A DNA stretch of 26,240 bases, from assembly GCA_031376455.1 (NCBI GenBank), contig JANMDU010000085.1, positions 1 through 26,240 of the forward strand. Direction: 5' to 3'. The notes below the pieces were generated by a model. That model was not told the DNA's origin. It did no database searches and worked only from the letters and a program-made list of their open reading frames with translations. Positions 16,574 through 23,740 of the stretch are shown here, one piece after another (positions within the stretch are counted from its first letter, which is position 1; every line of letters starts with the position of its first letter). The stretch is from JANMDU01 sp031376455. GTDB lineage: Bacteria; Pseudomonadota; Gammaproteobacteria; Burkholderiales; Burkholderiaceae_C. The translations under genes were made by a program, and so were the position numbers.

Positions 16574-17380
16574 TCAAACCCGGCGAAGGTAACCATCAGG
16601 TGCCACAGAAATCAGGATTTTGTTATCTATGGCTTTATCGATTTCGAACATCAATTTGGTGTGATCTGATCCCATGTGTTCTTTCGCACGAAGCTCTTTC
16701 AGATAACTGAAGATAGCAGTTTTGGGATTATTGCCTACATCCCAAGGACGCTCTGGATACATACCTGCGGGCAAATCTTCTACGATAGTGTCAAACACAA
16801 CGCAATAGCTGCCATGGCTTGCGAGTGGCGCATAGGCACGCAGTTCTTCGAGAACATGATCGTGTGTATGGTTTGAATCTAAACACACCAAAATTTTCTT
16901 GTAAGGCTTGGCGATTTCATGAACCTGTTGAACGATTTCAGGACTGACCGCGGAGCCCTGAATCATTTTGATCTTGTGCGCTATCGGATGCTCCAAAATT
17001 GCGGCTCGGTTGTGTGCGCGGATATCGATGTCTACACCGAGAACCATCCGGCTCGATGCTTTTGTATCCAACACTTTACCCTGCTCTACAGCTTCACAAT
17101 AGTCGATCAAAGCAAGCATCGATGCGCTCATGATCAACGAGCCACCATGGGCAATACCCGTCTCAACAATCAAATCCGGTTTGATGCTCCAAATCAGTTC
17201 CTGCATGGCGACCATGTCTTGCGGATACTGAATGATTGGACGACCCAAAGCGGAAAAGTTATACGAATATCGTGGCTGAGTCGAGGCGCGCATAAAGTCA
17301 CGCGCGGCTTTCACCATTTCAGTGCTGTTCGCATTTTCAGCGATACGCGCTTGAGTTTCTTGTGCAAATGCATTCGTCAT
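16574..17380 (-). CDS. CmcI/rhamnosyl O-methyltransferase family protein
   Basis: This 268-residue Rossmann-fold protein belongs to the family annotated 'cephalosporin hydroxylase' (PF04989), whose relatives include rhamnosyl 2-O-methyltransferases of mycobacteria. The SAM-binding motif is IVETGIAHGGS (71-81), LGVDID lies at 114-119, and LDSNHTHDHVLEEL (167-180) holds the metal-binding aspartate and histidines. The ATG at 17378-17380 is chosen because GGAAA lies at good distance before it. A longer frame to 17473 would overlap the upstream SDR gene. In this operon an O-methylation of the deoxysugar, free or in the glycan, is much more plausible than antibiotic hydroxylation. The exact hydroxyl is inference. 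Confidence 0.85.
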   Translation of the reverse strand: MTNAFAQETQARIAENANSTEMVKAARDFMRASTQPRYSYNFSALGRPIIQYPQDMVAMQELIWSIKPDLIVETGIAHGGSLIMSASMLALIDYCEAVEQGKVLDTKASSRMVLGVDIDIRAHNRAAILEHPIAHKIKMIQGSAVSPEIVQQVHEIAKPYKKILVCLDSNHTHDHVLEELRAYAPLASHGSYCVVFDTIVEDLPAGMYPERPWDVGNNPKTAIFSYLKELRAKEHMGSDHTKLMFEIDKAIDNKILISVAPDGYLRRV

Positions 17381-17393
17381 TTTGTGTTTCCAG

Positions 17394-18248
17394 TTAAAAA
17401 GAAAGTGATTTAAGTTTTGTAGCGTCGCCCCAGAACGCCATTGGCTCATAGCTTGGAACGCCGTAGTAACCAAGATTTAGTTGAATCTTTGATTGCTTCA
17501 AAGCAACGATTTTTTCAACAAACGCTCGAACTGATATCGGCTCCCCAGAGCAAACATTGACGACATTTAGATCATCGCAATGATGACTCAATGCGACCAG
17601 ATGACTAGCAATTTCTTCAATGGGTAAAAAATCTCTCAATTGTTGGCCAGCAGACATATTAAATACCAGATCACCACGTTCAATCGCAGCACACAACAAA
17701 GAGTATAAAGAACCGGATGCTTGTCCTGTACCGTAGGAGTAAAACAATCGCGTCCAACAAAGCTTGAAGCTGTATTCATTTTTCAGAAAGCGCAGTTGAT
17801 TCAAAAGGCTAGCTTTGGCAAAACCATACGCAGTGTTTGGTGAACATTCCAAATCTTCTCGAAGGTTTCCATGTTTCATGCCGTACTCAAAACATGTACC
17901 TGCAACTAATAAATTTTGCAGACCCCCAGCAACCAGTTTCTTCAAAAAATCGTACTGTTTAGGTAATTCAGTGTCGAAGTGAAAATTCAATGTGTAATTT
18001 GGCAGGCCGTCCCAAGCCAGATGTATCACACTGTCCGGCTTGCACAATTGCGCGTAGCAATCTTGCGTTGCTTGAGAAATATCGAATTTCACAAACTTCA
18101 ATTGCGGATACTTTTCGAGAAGCACCGAGAATTTCTCTTCATTTCGGCCAACTACAGTAACTGCAACACCAGATTTACTCAGCAACGCTGAGACAACATG
18201 CCTGCCGACAAAACCACTTGCTCCAGTCACAAGGACGTGTCGATTCAT
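17394..18248 (-). CDS. SDR-type nucleotide-sugar 4-ketoreductase/epimerase
   Basis: This is a 284-residue extended SDR. GASGFVG (9-15) is the NAD(P) glycine motif, HLAWDGLPNY lies at 77-85, and the catalytic set is Thr118 (in AGTCFEYG), Tyr141 and Lys145 (YGFAK). RDFLPIEEIA is the usual C-terminal substrate segment. The length and order suggest a reductase acting after the C-methyltransferase, reducing the 4-keto group of the CDP-sugar. That is inference, and a 4-epimerase cannot be excluded from sequence alone. Its ATG shares a base with the upstream stop (TGATG), and the TTG one codon earlier is rejected. Base composition looks more AT-rich than in the trp region by eye. Confidence 0.88.
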   Translation of the reverse strand: MNRHVLVTGASGFVGRHVVSALLSKSGVAVTVVGRNEEKFSVLLEKYPQLKFVKFDISQATQDCYAQLCKPDSVIHLAWDGLPNYTLNFHFDTELPKQYDFLKKLVAGGLQNLLVAGTCFEYGMKHGNLREDLECSPNTAYGFAKASLLNQLRFLKNEYSFKLCWTRLFYSYGTGQASGSLYSLLCAAIERGDLVFNMSAGQQLRDFLPIEEIASHLVALSHHCDDLNVVNVCSGEPISVRAFVEKIVALKQSKIQLNLGYYGVPSYEPMAFWGDATKLKSLSF

Positions 18249-19471
18249 CAAAAAATCTCAATCTCAGGTACTACTGTCACAAACCTAGCACCCCATTGCC
18301 TGGCGAACGAGAGCTGCTCAACAACCTCAGATCGCAAATTCCAGGGCAGTATCAAAATGAAATCCGGCCTATCATGCGCAATTCGACTCGGGCTAACAAT
18401 TGGGATATGACTACCAGGCATGTAGTGGCCTTGTTTGGATGAAGCTGCGTCACAAACGTAGCTAACGAGATCCGCGTGGATGCCGCAGTAGTTGAGCAAC
18501 GTATTGCCTTTTGCCGCAGCGCCGTACGCTGCGACCTTTTTCCCCAAGCGCTTTTGCTTCGTTAAAAAATCCATGACGTCCAGCTTGATCGCAAGTGCGT
18601 TATCTTGCAACTTAGCATAGCCGCCAGCGCGATCCAATCCCATGCCGACTTCGCGCGCCAATACCTCGCCTACGCTATCGCTTGTTGCTCGGGAATCGGC
18701 ATGATGACAACCATAGATGCGCAAGCTGCCTCCATGTGTTGGCAGCTCATCAACGTGATGCACACGCAAACCACAAGACTCGAAGATTTTTTGCACGGCT
18801 AGCAGTGAAAGGTAGGAAAAATGCTCGTGATAAATGGTGTCAAATTGCTTGTGTGCCATCAAGTTTGCGAGATGTGGAAACTCTAAGGTCACTGTCCCAC
18901 TGGGTTTCAAAATCGCTTTGATGCCAAGCGTGAAATCGTTGATGTCAGGGACATGGGCGTAAACATTGTTTCCCAAAACAAGATCAGCTAGCTTTCCCTC
19001 GTCGGCGAGAGTTTGGCCGACGGCTTGACCGAAAAACTTTTGCAGGACAGGGATGCCTAGTTTTTCTGCGGCCTGTGCTGTACTTTTCGTGGGCTCGATA
19101 CCCAAGCAAGGAATATGATTTTCAACAAAATTCTTGAGCAAATAGCCATCGTTTGAGGCTAATTCGACGACTAAGCTGTTTGAATTCAGGTTCAGCAATG
19201 CGGTCATCTTGTCGCAATACTGCTCAGCATGCAACAACCAGCTCTTCGATGTGCTTGAAAAATAAGCGTAGTTTTCGTCAAAAAGTTCATCAGCGGCTGC
19301 GTAATCTTCAGTTTGAACGAGCCAGCATGTGTTGCAAACAACAACCCGGAGCGGATAGTACTTCTCAGGCCTTGAAAGCTGCCCAGCCGAAAGATAGGCA
19401 TTTGACGCTGGTGCAAATCCTAAATCAATCAAGCTTTGCTCAAGTTGCGCAGAACAGTGTCGGCATTTCAT
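18248..19471 (-). CDS. Nucleotide-sugar C-methyltransferase, TylC3/NovU type
   Basis: This 407-residue three-part protein is a SAM-dependent sugar C-methyltransferase. The N-terminal zinc-binding part has Cys3/Cys6 and Cys46/Cys49. The central SAM fold has ELASNDGYLL (103-112) and IEPTKS (125-130). YHEH (214-217) is the active-site cluster known from TcaB9/TylC3-like C-3-methyltransferases. The C-terminal domain includes AAYGAAAKGNTLLNYCG and ends with a typical ILPWNLRSE motif. Such enzymes methylate C3 of 4-keto-6-deoxy nucleotide sugars by way of an enolate, which agrees with the upstream dehydratase and epimerase. It is coupled to both neighbours by TGATG overlaps. The choice of C3 is taken from the family. 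Confidence 0.9.
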   Translation of the reverse strand: MKCRHCSAQLEQSLIDLGFAPASNAYLSAGQLSRPEKYYPLRVVVCNTCWLVQTEDYAAADELFDENYAYFSSTSKSWLLHAEQYCDKMTALLNLNSNSLVVELASNDGYLLKNFVENHIPCLGIEPTKSTAQAAEKLGIPVLQKFFGQAVGQTLADEGKLADLVLGNNVYAHVPDINDFTLGIKAILKPSGTVTLEFPHLANLMAHKQFDTIYHEHFSYLSLLAVQKIFESCGLRVHHVDELPTHGGSLRIYGCHHADSRATSDSVGEVLAREVGMGLDRAGGYAKLQDNALAIKLDVMDFLTKQKRLGKKVAAYGAAAKGNTLLNYCGIHADLVSYVCDAASSKQGHYMPGSHIPIVSPSRIAHDRPDFILILPWNLRSEVVEQLSFARQWGARFVTVVPEIEIF

Positions 19472-20031
19472 CAAACAATCACTCCCTTAAACAAATCAGT
19501 GATCGCCGGATGCGACCGATCACGTTCAGATATTTGTGTCACTGGCAGTGGCCATTGGATTTTGAGCTCAGCGTCAAATGGATTGAGGCCGGCCTCGCCT
19601 TCGGGATGGTACGCATGGGAATGCAAATAAATCAACTCCGCATCCGCAGTCATCGTTTGAAAACCATGCGCAAACCCCTTAGGAATCAACAACGCTTTCT
19701 GATTTTCTGATGATAGCCTCTGTGCTTGCCATTGCAGATATGTTGAGGAATCACGTCGTAAATCCACTGCAACATCCCAGACCTCACCGCGAATACAAGA
19801 TACGAGCTTGGCTTCCGCATGTGGTGGATTTTGATAGTGCATGCCGCGCACAGCACCCTTGGCCTGCGTCAAGGTGTGATTGATTTGTGCTACCGGGAAA
19901 CTCCAGCCCATTTCTGCCAGCTCATCGGCGCAAAACAGTCTTGTCAGGTGGCCGCGAGAGTCGCCTTTACGCGTTCTCGTCACAACGCTAAGCCCAGCAA
20001 TAACAGTGTTCAGCAATTCAAAGCTTTTCAC
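19471..20031 (-). CDS. RmlC/RfbC-like 4-keto-6-deoxysugar 3,5-epimerase
   Basis: This 186-residue cupin is of the RmlC family, which epimerises C3 and/or C5 of 4-keto-6-deoxyhexose nucleotides. VRGMHYQ supplies catalytic His65, and KLV at 75-77 is conserved. Tyr135 and Tyr141 align with the acid and substrate-contacting tyrosines of RmlC. Asp153 in NPFDAELKIQWP is the His partner. With all residues kept it should be active. It sits after CDP-glucose 4,6-dehydratase rather than in an rmlABCD set, so the substrate is probably a CDP-sugar. The GTG start at 20031 overlaps rfbG by 14 bases; an in-frame stop lies just upstream. Whether it inverts both carbons cannot be told. Confidence 0.9.
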   Translation of the reverse strand: MKSFELLNTVIAGLSVVTRTRKGDSRGHLTRLFCADELAEMGWSFPVAQINHTLTQAKGAVRGMHYQNPPHAEAKLVSCIRGEVWDVAVDLRRDSSTYLQWQAQRLSSENQKALLIPKGFAHGFQTMTADAELIYLHSHAYHPEGEAGLNPFDAELKIQWPLPVTQISERDRSHPAITDLFKGVIV

Positions 20032-21094
20032 GATTTGTCATTTCAAATTGCAAAAGATCACGTTCGCACAATTGCTCTGCTTGCATACCGCCAAAGTAAT
20101 CTCTGTACCAAGACATCGTCATGACGATCGTCTTTTGCAAACTCAAGCGTGGGAGCACGCCCAAAACAGTCTTCGCTTTACTCACGTCAAGCGTTAGCAG
20201 TTGCGCCTCATGCAATGAAGGTGCTTGTTGGGCAAATTGCAGCTCACCGCAGCCAAACTCTTTCAATGCCGCTTGCGCGACCGTGCGCACATCAGCCGCA
20301 TCCGTCGCCAGCGGGCCGAAGTTATAGGCATCTGCCAGTTCAGGCCGAATCGCTAGCTGCTCTGCCAAGCGCAAATAGGCGCATAGTGGCTCCAGAACAT
20401 GCTGCCAAGGTCGTGTGGAATAAGGGCTTCGCACTTCAAGCGCGCCATTTTTGCTCCATGCGCGAACCGCATCCGGAATGAGGCGATCCTGCGACCAATC
20501 TCCACCTCCGATGACATTTCCTGCCCGAGCACTCGCCACGGCAATACCTTGGCTTTTAAGAAAAGAACTCCTGTAGCTGTCAATCACAATTTCACTGGCC
20601 GCCTTGCTCGCGCTGTAAGGATCGTGCCCACCAAGTTGATCCTGCTCCCTGTAAGGCCACGCCCATTCGTTGTTGTGATAAACCTTATCGGTTGTGACCA
20701 TCACAACGGCTTTGCAGTCGCACGCACCACGTAACGCCTCAAGAATATTGGCAGTGCCCATCACATTGGTTGCAAACGTTTCAACGGGTTTCGCATAGCT
20801 TGCTCTGACCAGAGCCTGCGCGGCCATGTGAAAAACCATATCTGGCTGAGCTTTCCTTACCAGAAGGCTTAACGAGTCTAAATCGCGGACATCACAAACA
20901 TGATGCTGTATGCGGTCGCGCAAATTCAACGCATTGAATAGACTAGGCTGTGTCAATGGTTCCAGGGCAACAGCGGTGACTTGCGCACCCAAACGATGCA
21001 GCCACCATGCTAACCAAGCGCCCTTAAATCCGGTATGCCCTGTGATGAGCACCCGCTTGGATTGCCAAAAGCTTGCACAAGGATTTATCGGCAT
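20018..21094 (-). CDS. rfbG: CDP-glucose 4,6-dehydratase
   Basis: This 358-residue extended SDR converts CDP-D-glucose to CDP-4-keto-6-deoxy-D-glucose. FWQSKRVLITGHTGFKGAWL at the N-terminus is the RfbG signature, with the NAD motif GHTGFKG at 19-25. TTDKVY (134-139), Tyr160 and Lys164 form the catalytic set. ARAGNVIGGGDWSQDRLIPD and STRPWQHVLEPL are also diagnostic. The ATG at 21094, two bases after the rfbF stop with GGGA upstream, gives the normal distance to the glycine motif. An ATG at 21106 is possible. It pairs with rfbF as in Yersinia and Salmonella dideoxysugar loci, but the 3-deoxygenation enzyme RfbH is absent here. Confidence 0.96.
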   Translation of the reverse strand: MPINPCASFWQSKRVLITGHTGFKGAWLAWWLHRLGAQVTAVALEPLTQPSLFNALNLRDRIQHHVCDVRDLDSLSLLVRKAQPDMVFHMAAQALVRASYAKPVETFATNVMGTANILEALRGACDCKAVVMVTTDKVYHNNEWAWPYREQDQLGGHDPYSASKAASEIVIDSYRSSFLKSQGIAVASARAGNVIGGGDWSQDRLIPDAVRAWSKNGALEVRSPYSTRPWQHVLEPLCAYLRLAEQLAIRPELADAYNFGPLATDAADVRTVAQAALKEFGCGELQFAQQAPSLHEAQLLTLDVSKAKTVLGVLPRLSLQKTIVMTMSWYRDYFGGMQAEQLCERDLLQFEMTNREKL

Positions 21095-21096
21095 GT

Positions 21097-21873
21097 TCAA
21101 TCCCATAACTTCCAAGCGGCTTTACCCGTCGCCCATAACTGCTCAAGCAAGATCTTTTCTCGCAAGGTATCCATGGGCTGCCAGAAGCCTGAATGTTGAA
21201 ACGCCATCAATTGCTGTTCAGCGGCAAGTGTCTCAAGCGGCTTGCGCTCCCACACTGTCGCGTCATCGTCAATCAAATCAATCACCCGTGGCGACAGCAC
21301 GAAAAAGCCGCCATTGATCAAGCCGCCATCACCCTTGGGCTTCTCTTCGAACGATCTAACTTGGCCATTGACTGCTAAGTCCAAGGCGCCAAAGCGGCCT
21401 GGTGGCAGCGCCGCTGTCAATGTGGCCAATTTACCGTGCTGACGATGAAAGGTAATCAATGCGGAAATGTCTACATCGGAGACGCCATCACCGTAGGTGA
21501 AGCAGAAGTCTCGCTCATCGCGCAGATAGGCCGCTACTCGTTTGAGCCTACCCCCAGTCATGGTTTCATCGCCTGTATCGACAAGCGTCACTCTCCAAGG
21601 CTCTGCGTGCCTGTGATGGACTTGCATCGAGTTGTCTGTCATGTCGAAGGTCACGTCAGACATATGCAAAAAGTAATTTGCAAAATACTCTTTAATCACA
21701 TAGCCTTTATAGCCACAGCAAATAATGAAATCGTTGATACCGTGATGTGAATACATCTTCATGATGTGCCAAAGGATCGGCTTACCACCAATCTCGATCA
21801 TAGGCTTAGGTTTGAGATGTGTCTCTTCTGAAATTCGAGTGCCCAAGCCACCCGCCAAGATTACTGCTTTCAT
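21097..21873 (-). CDS. rfbF: Glucose-1-phosphate cytidylyltransferase
   Basis: This 258-residue enzyme makes CDP-glucose from CTP and glucose-1-phosphate. The signature loop is GGLGTRISEETHLKPKPMIEIG at the N-terminus, where E. coli RmlA-type enzymes would read GGSGTRLYP; the ISEET version is specific to the cytidylyl branch. DFIICCGYKGYVIKEYF and FTYGDGVSDVDI (metal site), together with GGLINGGFFVL, confirm it. It follows manC by two bases and precedes rfbG by two, so the three are translated as a unit. This gene commits glucose to CDP-linked deoxysugars, and it is the strongest evidence for the sugar class made by this operon. Confidence 0.97.
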   Translation of the reverse strand: MKAVILAGGLGTRISEETHLKPKPMIEIGGKPILWHIMKMYSHHGINDFIICCGYKGYVIKEYFANYFLHMSDVTFDMTDNSMQVHHRHAEPWRVTLVDTGDETMTGGRLKRVAAYLRDERDFCFTYGDGVSDVDISALITFHRQHGKLATLTAALPPGRFGALDLAVNGQVRSFEEKPKGDGGLINGGFFVLSPRVIDLIDDDATVWERKPLETLAAEQQLMAFQHSGFWQPMDTLREKILLEQLWATGKAAWKLWD

Positions 21874-21875
21874 AC

Positions 21876-23330
21876 CTATGCTCTTCCATAACTGTCTTGC
21901 AATCGAACGATATCGTCTTCGCCTAAATACCCGCCGGATTGCACTTCAATGATTTCTAGATCTTCTTTGCCGGGATTTTCTAAGCGATGGATCTCACCCA
22001 GTGGAATATAGGTAGACTGATTTTCGCTCAAGAATAGCTTGTGCTGGCCGCATATCACCATAGCTTGACCTTTCACCACAATCCAATGCTCAGCGCGGTG
22101 GGCATGCTTTTGAAGGCTCAATGCAGCGCCAGGTTTGACGTTAATGCGCTTGACTTTGAAACGTTCGCCCTCGTCAATACTGTCGTACCAACCCCAAGGA
22201 CGATGAACTTTGCGGTGGAAGTTGGGTTCGCTGCGATTAGATTTTGCCAGCTGAGCGACGATATTTTTGACTTGCTGGCTGCTAGATTTTTCGCAGACCA
22301 GAACAGCATCTGCTGTTTCAATGATGGCGAGATTTTTTACGCCTACCGCAGCCACGAGGCGACTGCTGGCGTGGATAAAGTTGCGCTCGCTGCTGTCTAA
22401 CAGCACATCGCCATGCGCCACATTGCCTTGTGTATCCGCTTGGCCGATTTGCCAAACCGCATCCCATGCGCCGACATCACTCCACTTCGCGTCTAAATCC
22501 ACCATGCGAATAGGAAACGCTGAATCTGGGCACTTTTCCATAACGGCGACATCTACCGACTCTGAAGGCACAGCGGCGAATTCAGCAGAGTTGGGGCGAA
22601 CAAATTGCAGACCGCCGGCGAGTGGATCGCTTGCTTTAGCTTCCCATGCTTTCTCGCAGGCTTGCAAAATATCCGGGCGAAACTGTGCAAGCGCTTTGAG
22701 CCAGACGCTGGCGCGCAACACAAACATGCCGCTATTCCAAGCGTAATCGCCATTAGCAAGGTACTGCTTGGCGATCTCTAGTGACGGTTTTTCCACGAAT
22801 TGATGAACGTCACGAACTGGGGTTTCTGAAGCTGCGCCAGCACGAATGTACCCGTAGCCAGTCTCTGGCCGATCTGGCTTGATACCTAGGATCACGACAG
22901 ACCCATCAGACGCCGCCTGAATCGCTCGGCGCAGGCTACTTGCATAACCAGCTTCGTCTCCAATATATTGATCCGCTGGGCTGGCAACGAGCACGGAGTC
23001 GCCGACTTGTTCTGTCGCTTGCAAGGCGGCGAGCGTAAGCGCAGCAGCAGTGTTTCGAGCGCAAGGCTCTAACAATAAACTGGCTTGACTCGTGTGGACT
23101 TCACGAAGCTGCTCAAGCGCCAAAAAGCGATGCTCTTCGCCTGTCACGATGAGGCTGGATTGAATGTGAATTTGATCATCGGCAAGCGCGTTAAGGCGCA
23201 TTGCGGCGAGCTGATATAAACTGTGTGTGCCCGACAGCACTAAGAATTGCTTGGGGAAACCCGCTCGGGAAAGCGGCCAAAGCCTAGTGCCCGAGCCACC
23301 ACACAAAATCACGGGTGTGGCTTTAATCAT
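21876..23330 (-). CDS. manC: Mannose-1-phosphate guanylyltransferase / mannose-6-phosphate isomerase
   Basis: This 484-residue bifunctional enzyme is of the ManC/AlgA/WbpW type. The N-terminal half makes GDP-mannose, with GGSGTRLWPLSR (11-22) and FPKQF (25-29) forming the nucleotide loop. VEKP and YAWNSGMF are also typical. The last ~110 residues are a type II phosphomannose isomerase cupin with HRPWGWYDSIDEGERFKVKRI and QKHAHRAEHW. Its start overlaps the regulator stop as ATGA. No GDP-mannose dehydratase, phosphomannomutase or recognisable dedicated mannosyltransferase is in the window. GDP-mannose is therefore either used directly by one of the GTs here or serves a wider pool. Confidence 0.96.
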   Translation of the reverse strand: MIKATPVILCGGSGTRLWPLSRAGFPKQFLVLSGTHSLYQLAAMRLNALADDQIHIQSSLIVTGEEHRFLALEQLREVHTSQASLLLEPCARNTAAALTLAALQATEQVGDSVLVASPADQYIGDEAGYASSLRRAIQAASDGSVVILGIKPDRPETGYGYIRAGAASETPVRDVHQFVEKPSLEIAKQYLANGDYAWNSGMFVLRASVWLKALAQFRPDILQACEKAWEAKASDPLAGGLQFVRPNSAEFAAVPSESVDVAVMEKCPDSAFPIRMVDLDAKWSDVGAWDAVWQIGQADTQGNVAHGDVLLDSSERNFIHASSRLVAAVGVKNLAIIETADAVLVCEKSSSQQVKNIVAQLAKSNRSEPNFHRKVHRPWGWYDSIDEGERFKVKRINVKPGAALSLQKHAHRAEHWIVVKGQAMVICGQHKLFLSENQSTYIPLGEIHRLENPGKEDLEIIEVQSGGYLGEDDIVRLQDSYGRA

Positions 23331-23704
23331 ACTTGGCTCACCTTCGAGCCCAGCACCAAGGCGTGAGATGTCACTTGATCACGTAACGCCTGGGCTTGCA
23401 AGGCATCAATTTCAGCTCGCAGGCGTTCATATTCCGCTTTTTTGACTTGCAGGAATTCAACCGTGAGTTCAGCTCGCGCTGTGATGCCTGCGGGAGTAAG
23501 CACATAGGCATACGCCAGCTTGTTTTTGTTGTTCTTGAAATTTCGTGCAATCAGAAAACCTTTGGCCAACAAGGCCTTGAGGCAATAATTGGCCTTGCCC
23601 AAGCTCACGCCCAATTGAAGAGCTAACTCTCGCTGATTGAGCTGCGGCTGATCGGCGAGCACTTGCAGTGTGCGCAAATCGGTTTCTAGGGCTGATGCGT
23701 TCAT
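23327..23704 (-). CDS. EPS-associated MarR-family transcriptional regulator
   Basis: This 125-residue protein has a winged helix-turn-helix (about 8-75) with LNQRELALQLGVSLGKANYCLKALLAKG. NFKNNKNKLAYAYVLTPAGI forms the wing, and the C-terminal helix looks coiled-coil-like (84-108, KKAEYERLRAEIDALQ). These features define the MarR-like regulators commonly found as first gene of exopolysaccharide loci in proteobacteria. It heads the nine-gene minus operon and overlaps manC by 4 bases. It may autoregulate the operon and the divergent GT4 gene, which is inference. The ATG at 23704 is preferred on homology of the protein start. An ATG at 23725 would add seven residues, and neither has a ribosome site. 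Confidence 0.88.
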   Translation of the reverse strand: MNASALETDLRTLQVLADQPQLNQRELALQLGVSLGKANYCLKALLAKGFLIARNFKNNKNKLAYAYVLTPAGITARAELTVEFLQVKKAEYERLRAEIDALQAQALRDQVTSHALVLGSKVSQV

Positions 23705-23712
23705 GTACTGAA
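23700..23712. promoter_or_regulatory. Possible operator at the regulator start
   Basis: TTCATGTACTGAA is an inverted repeat with TTCA/TGAA arms around five bases. It covers the start codon of the MarR-type gene. The two divergent genes are separated by only 36 bases here, so any shared control site must lie in or next to this spot. The arms are short and the repeat may be chance. Confidence 0.25.
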
Positions 23713-23740
23713 CAGATGCTACCATAAGAGGTGTTTAAAG

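Noticed and set aside
16574..17380. Beta-lactam (cephamycin) biosynthesis gene
   Set aside because: The family name suggests it, but no other antibiotic genes are present and all neighbours act on sugars.
17381..17473. N-terminal extension of the CmcI-like protein
   Set aside because: It would overlap the SDR gene and lacks a ribosome site, while the ATG at 17380 has GGAAA at good distance and homologs begin there.
18248..23330. Abequose/tyvelose-type 3,6-dideoxyhexose operon
   Set aside because: rfbF and rfbG are present, but RfbH and its reductase, needed for 3-deoxygenation, are missing and a C-methyltransferase takes their place.
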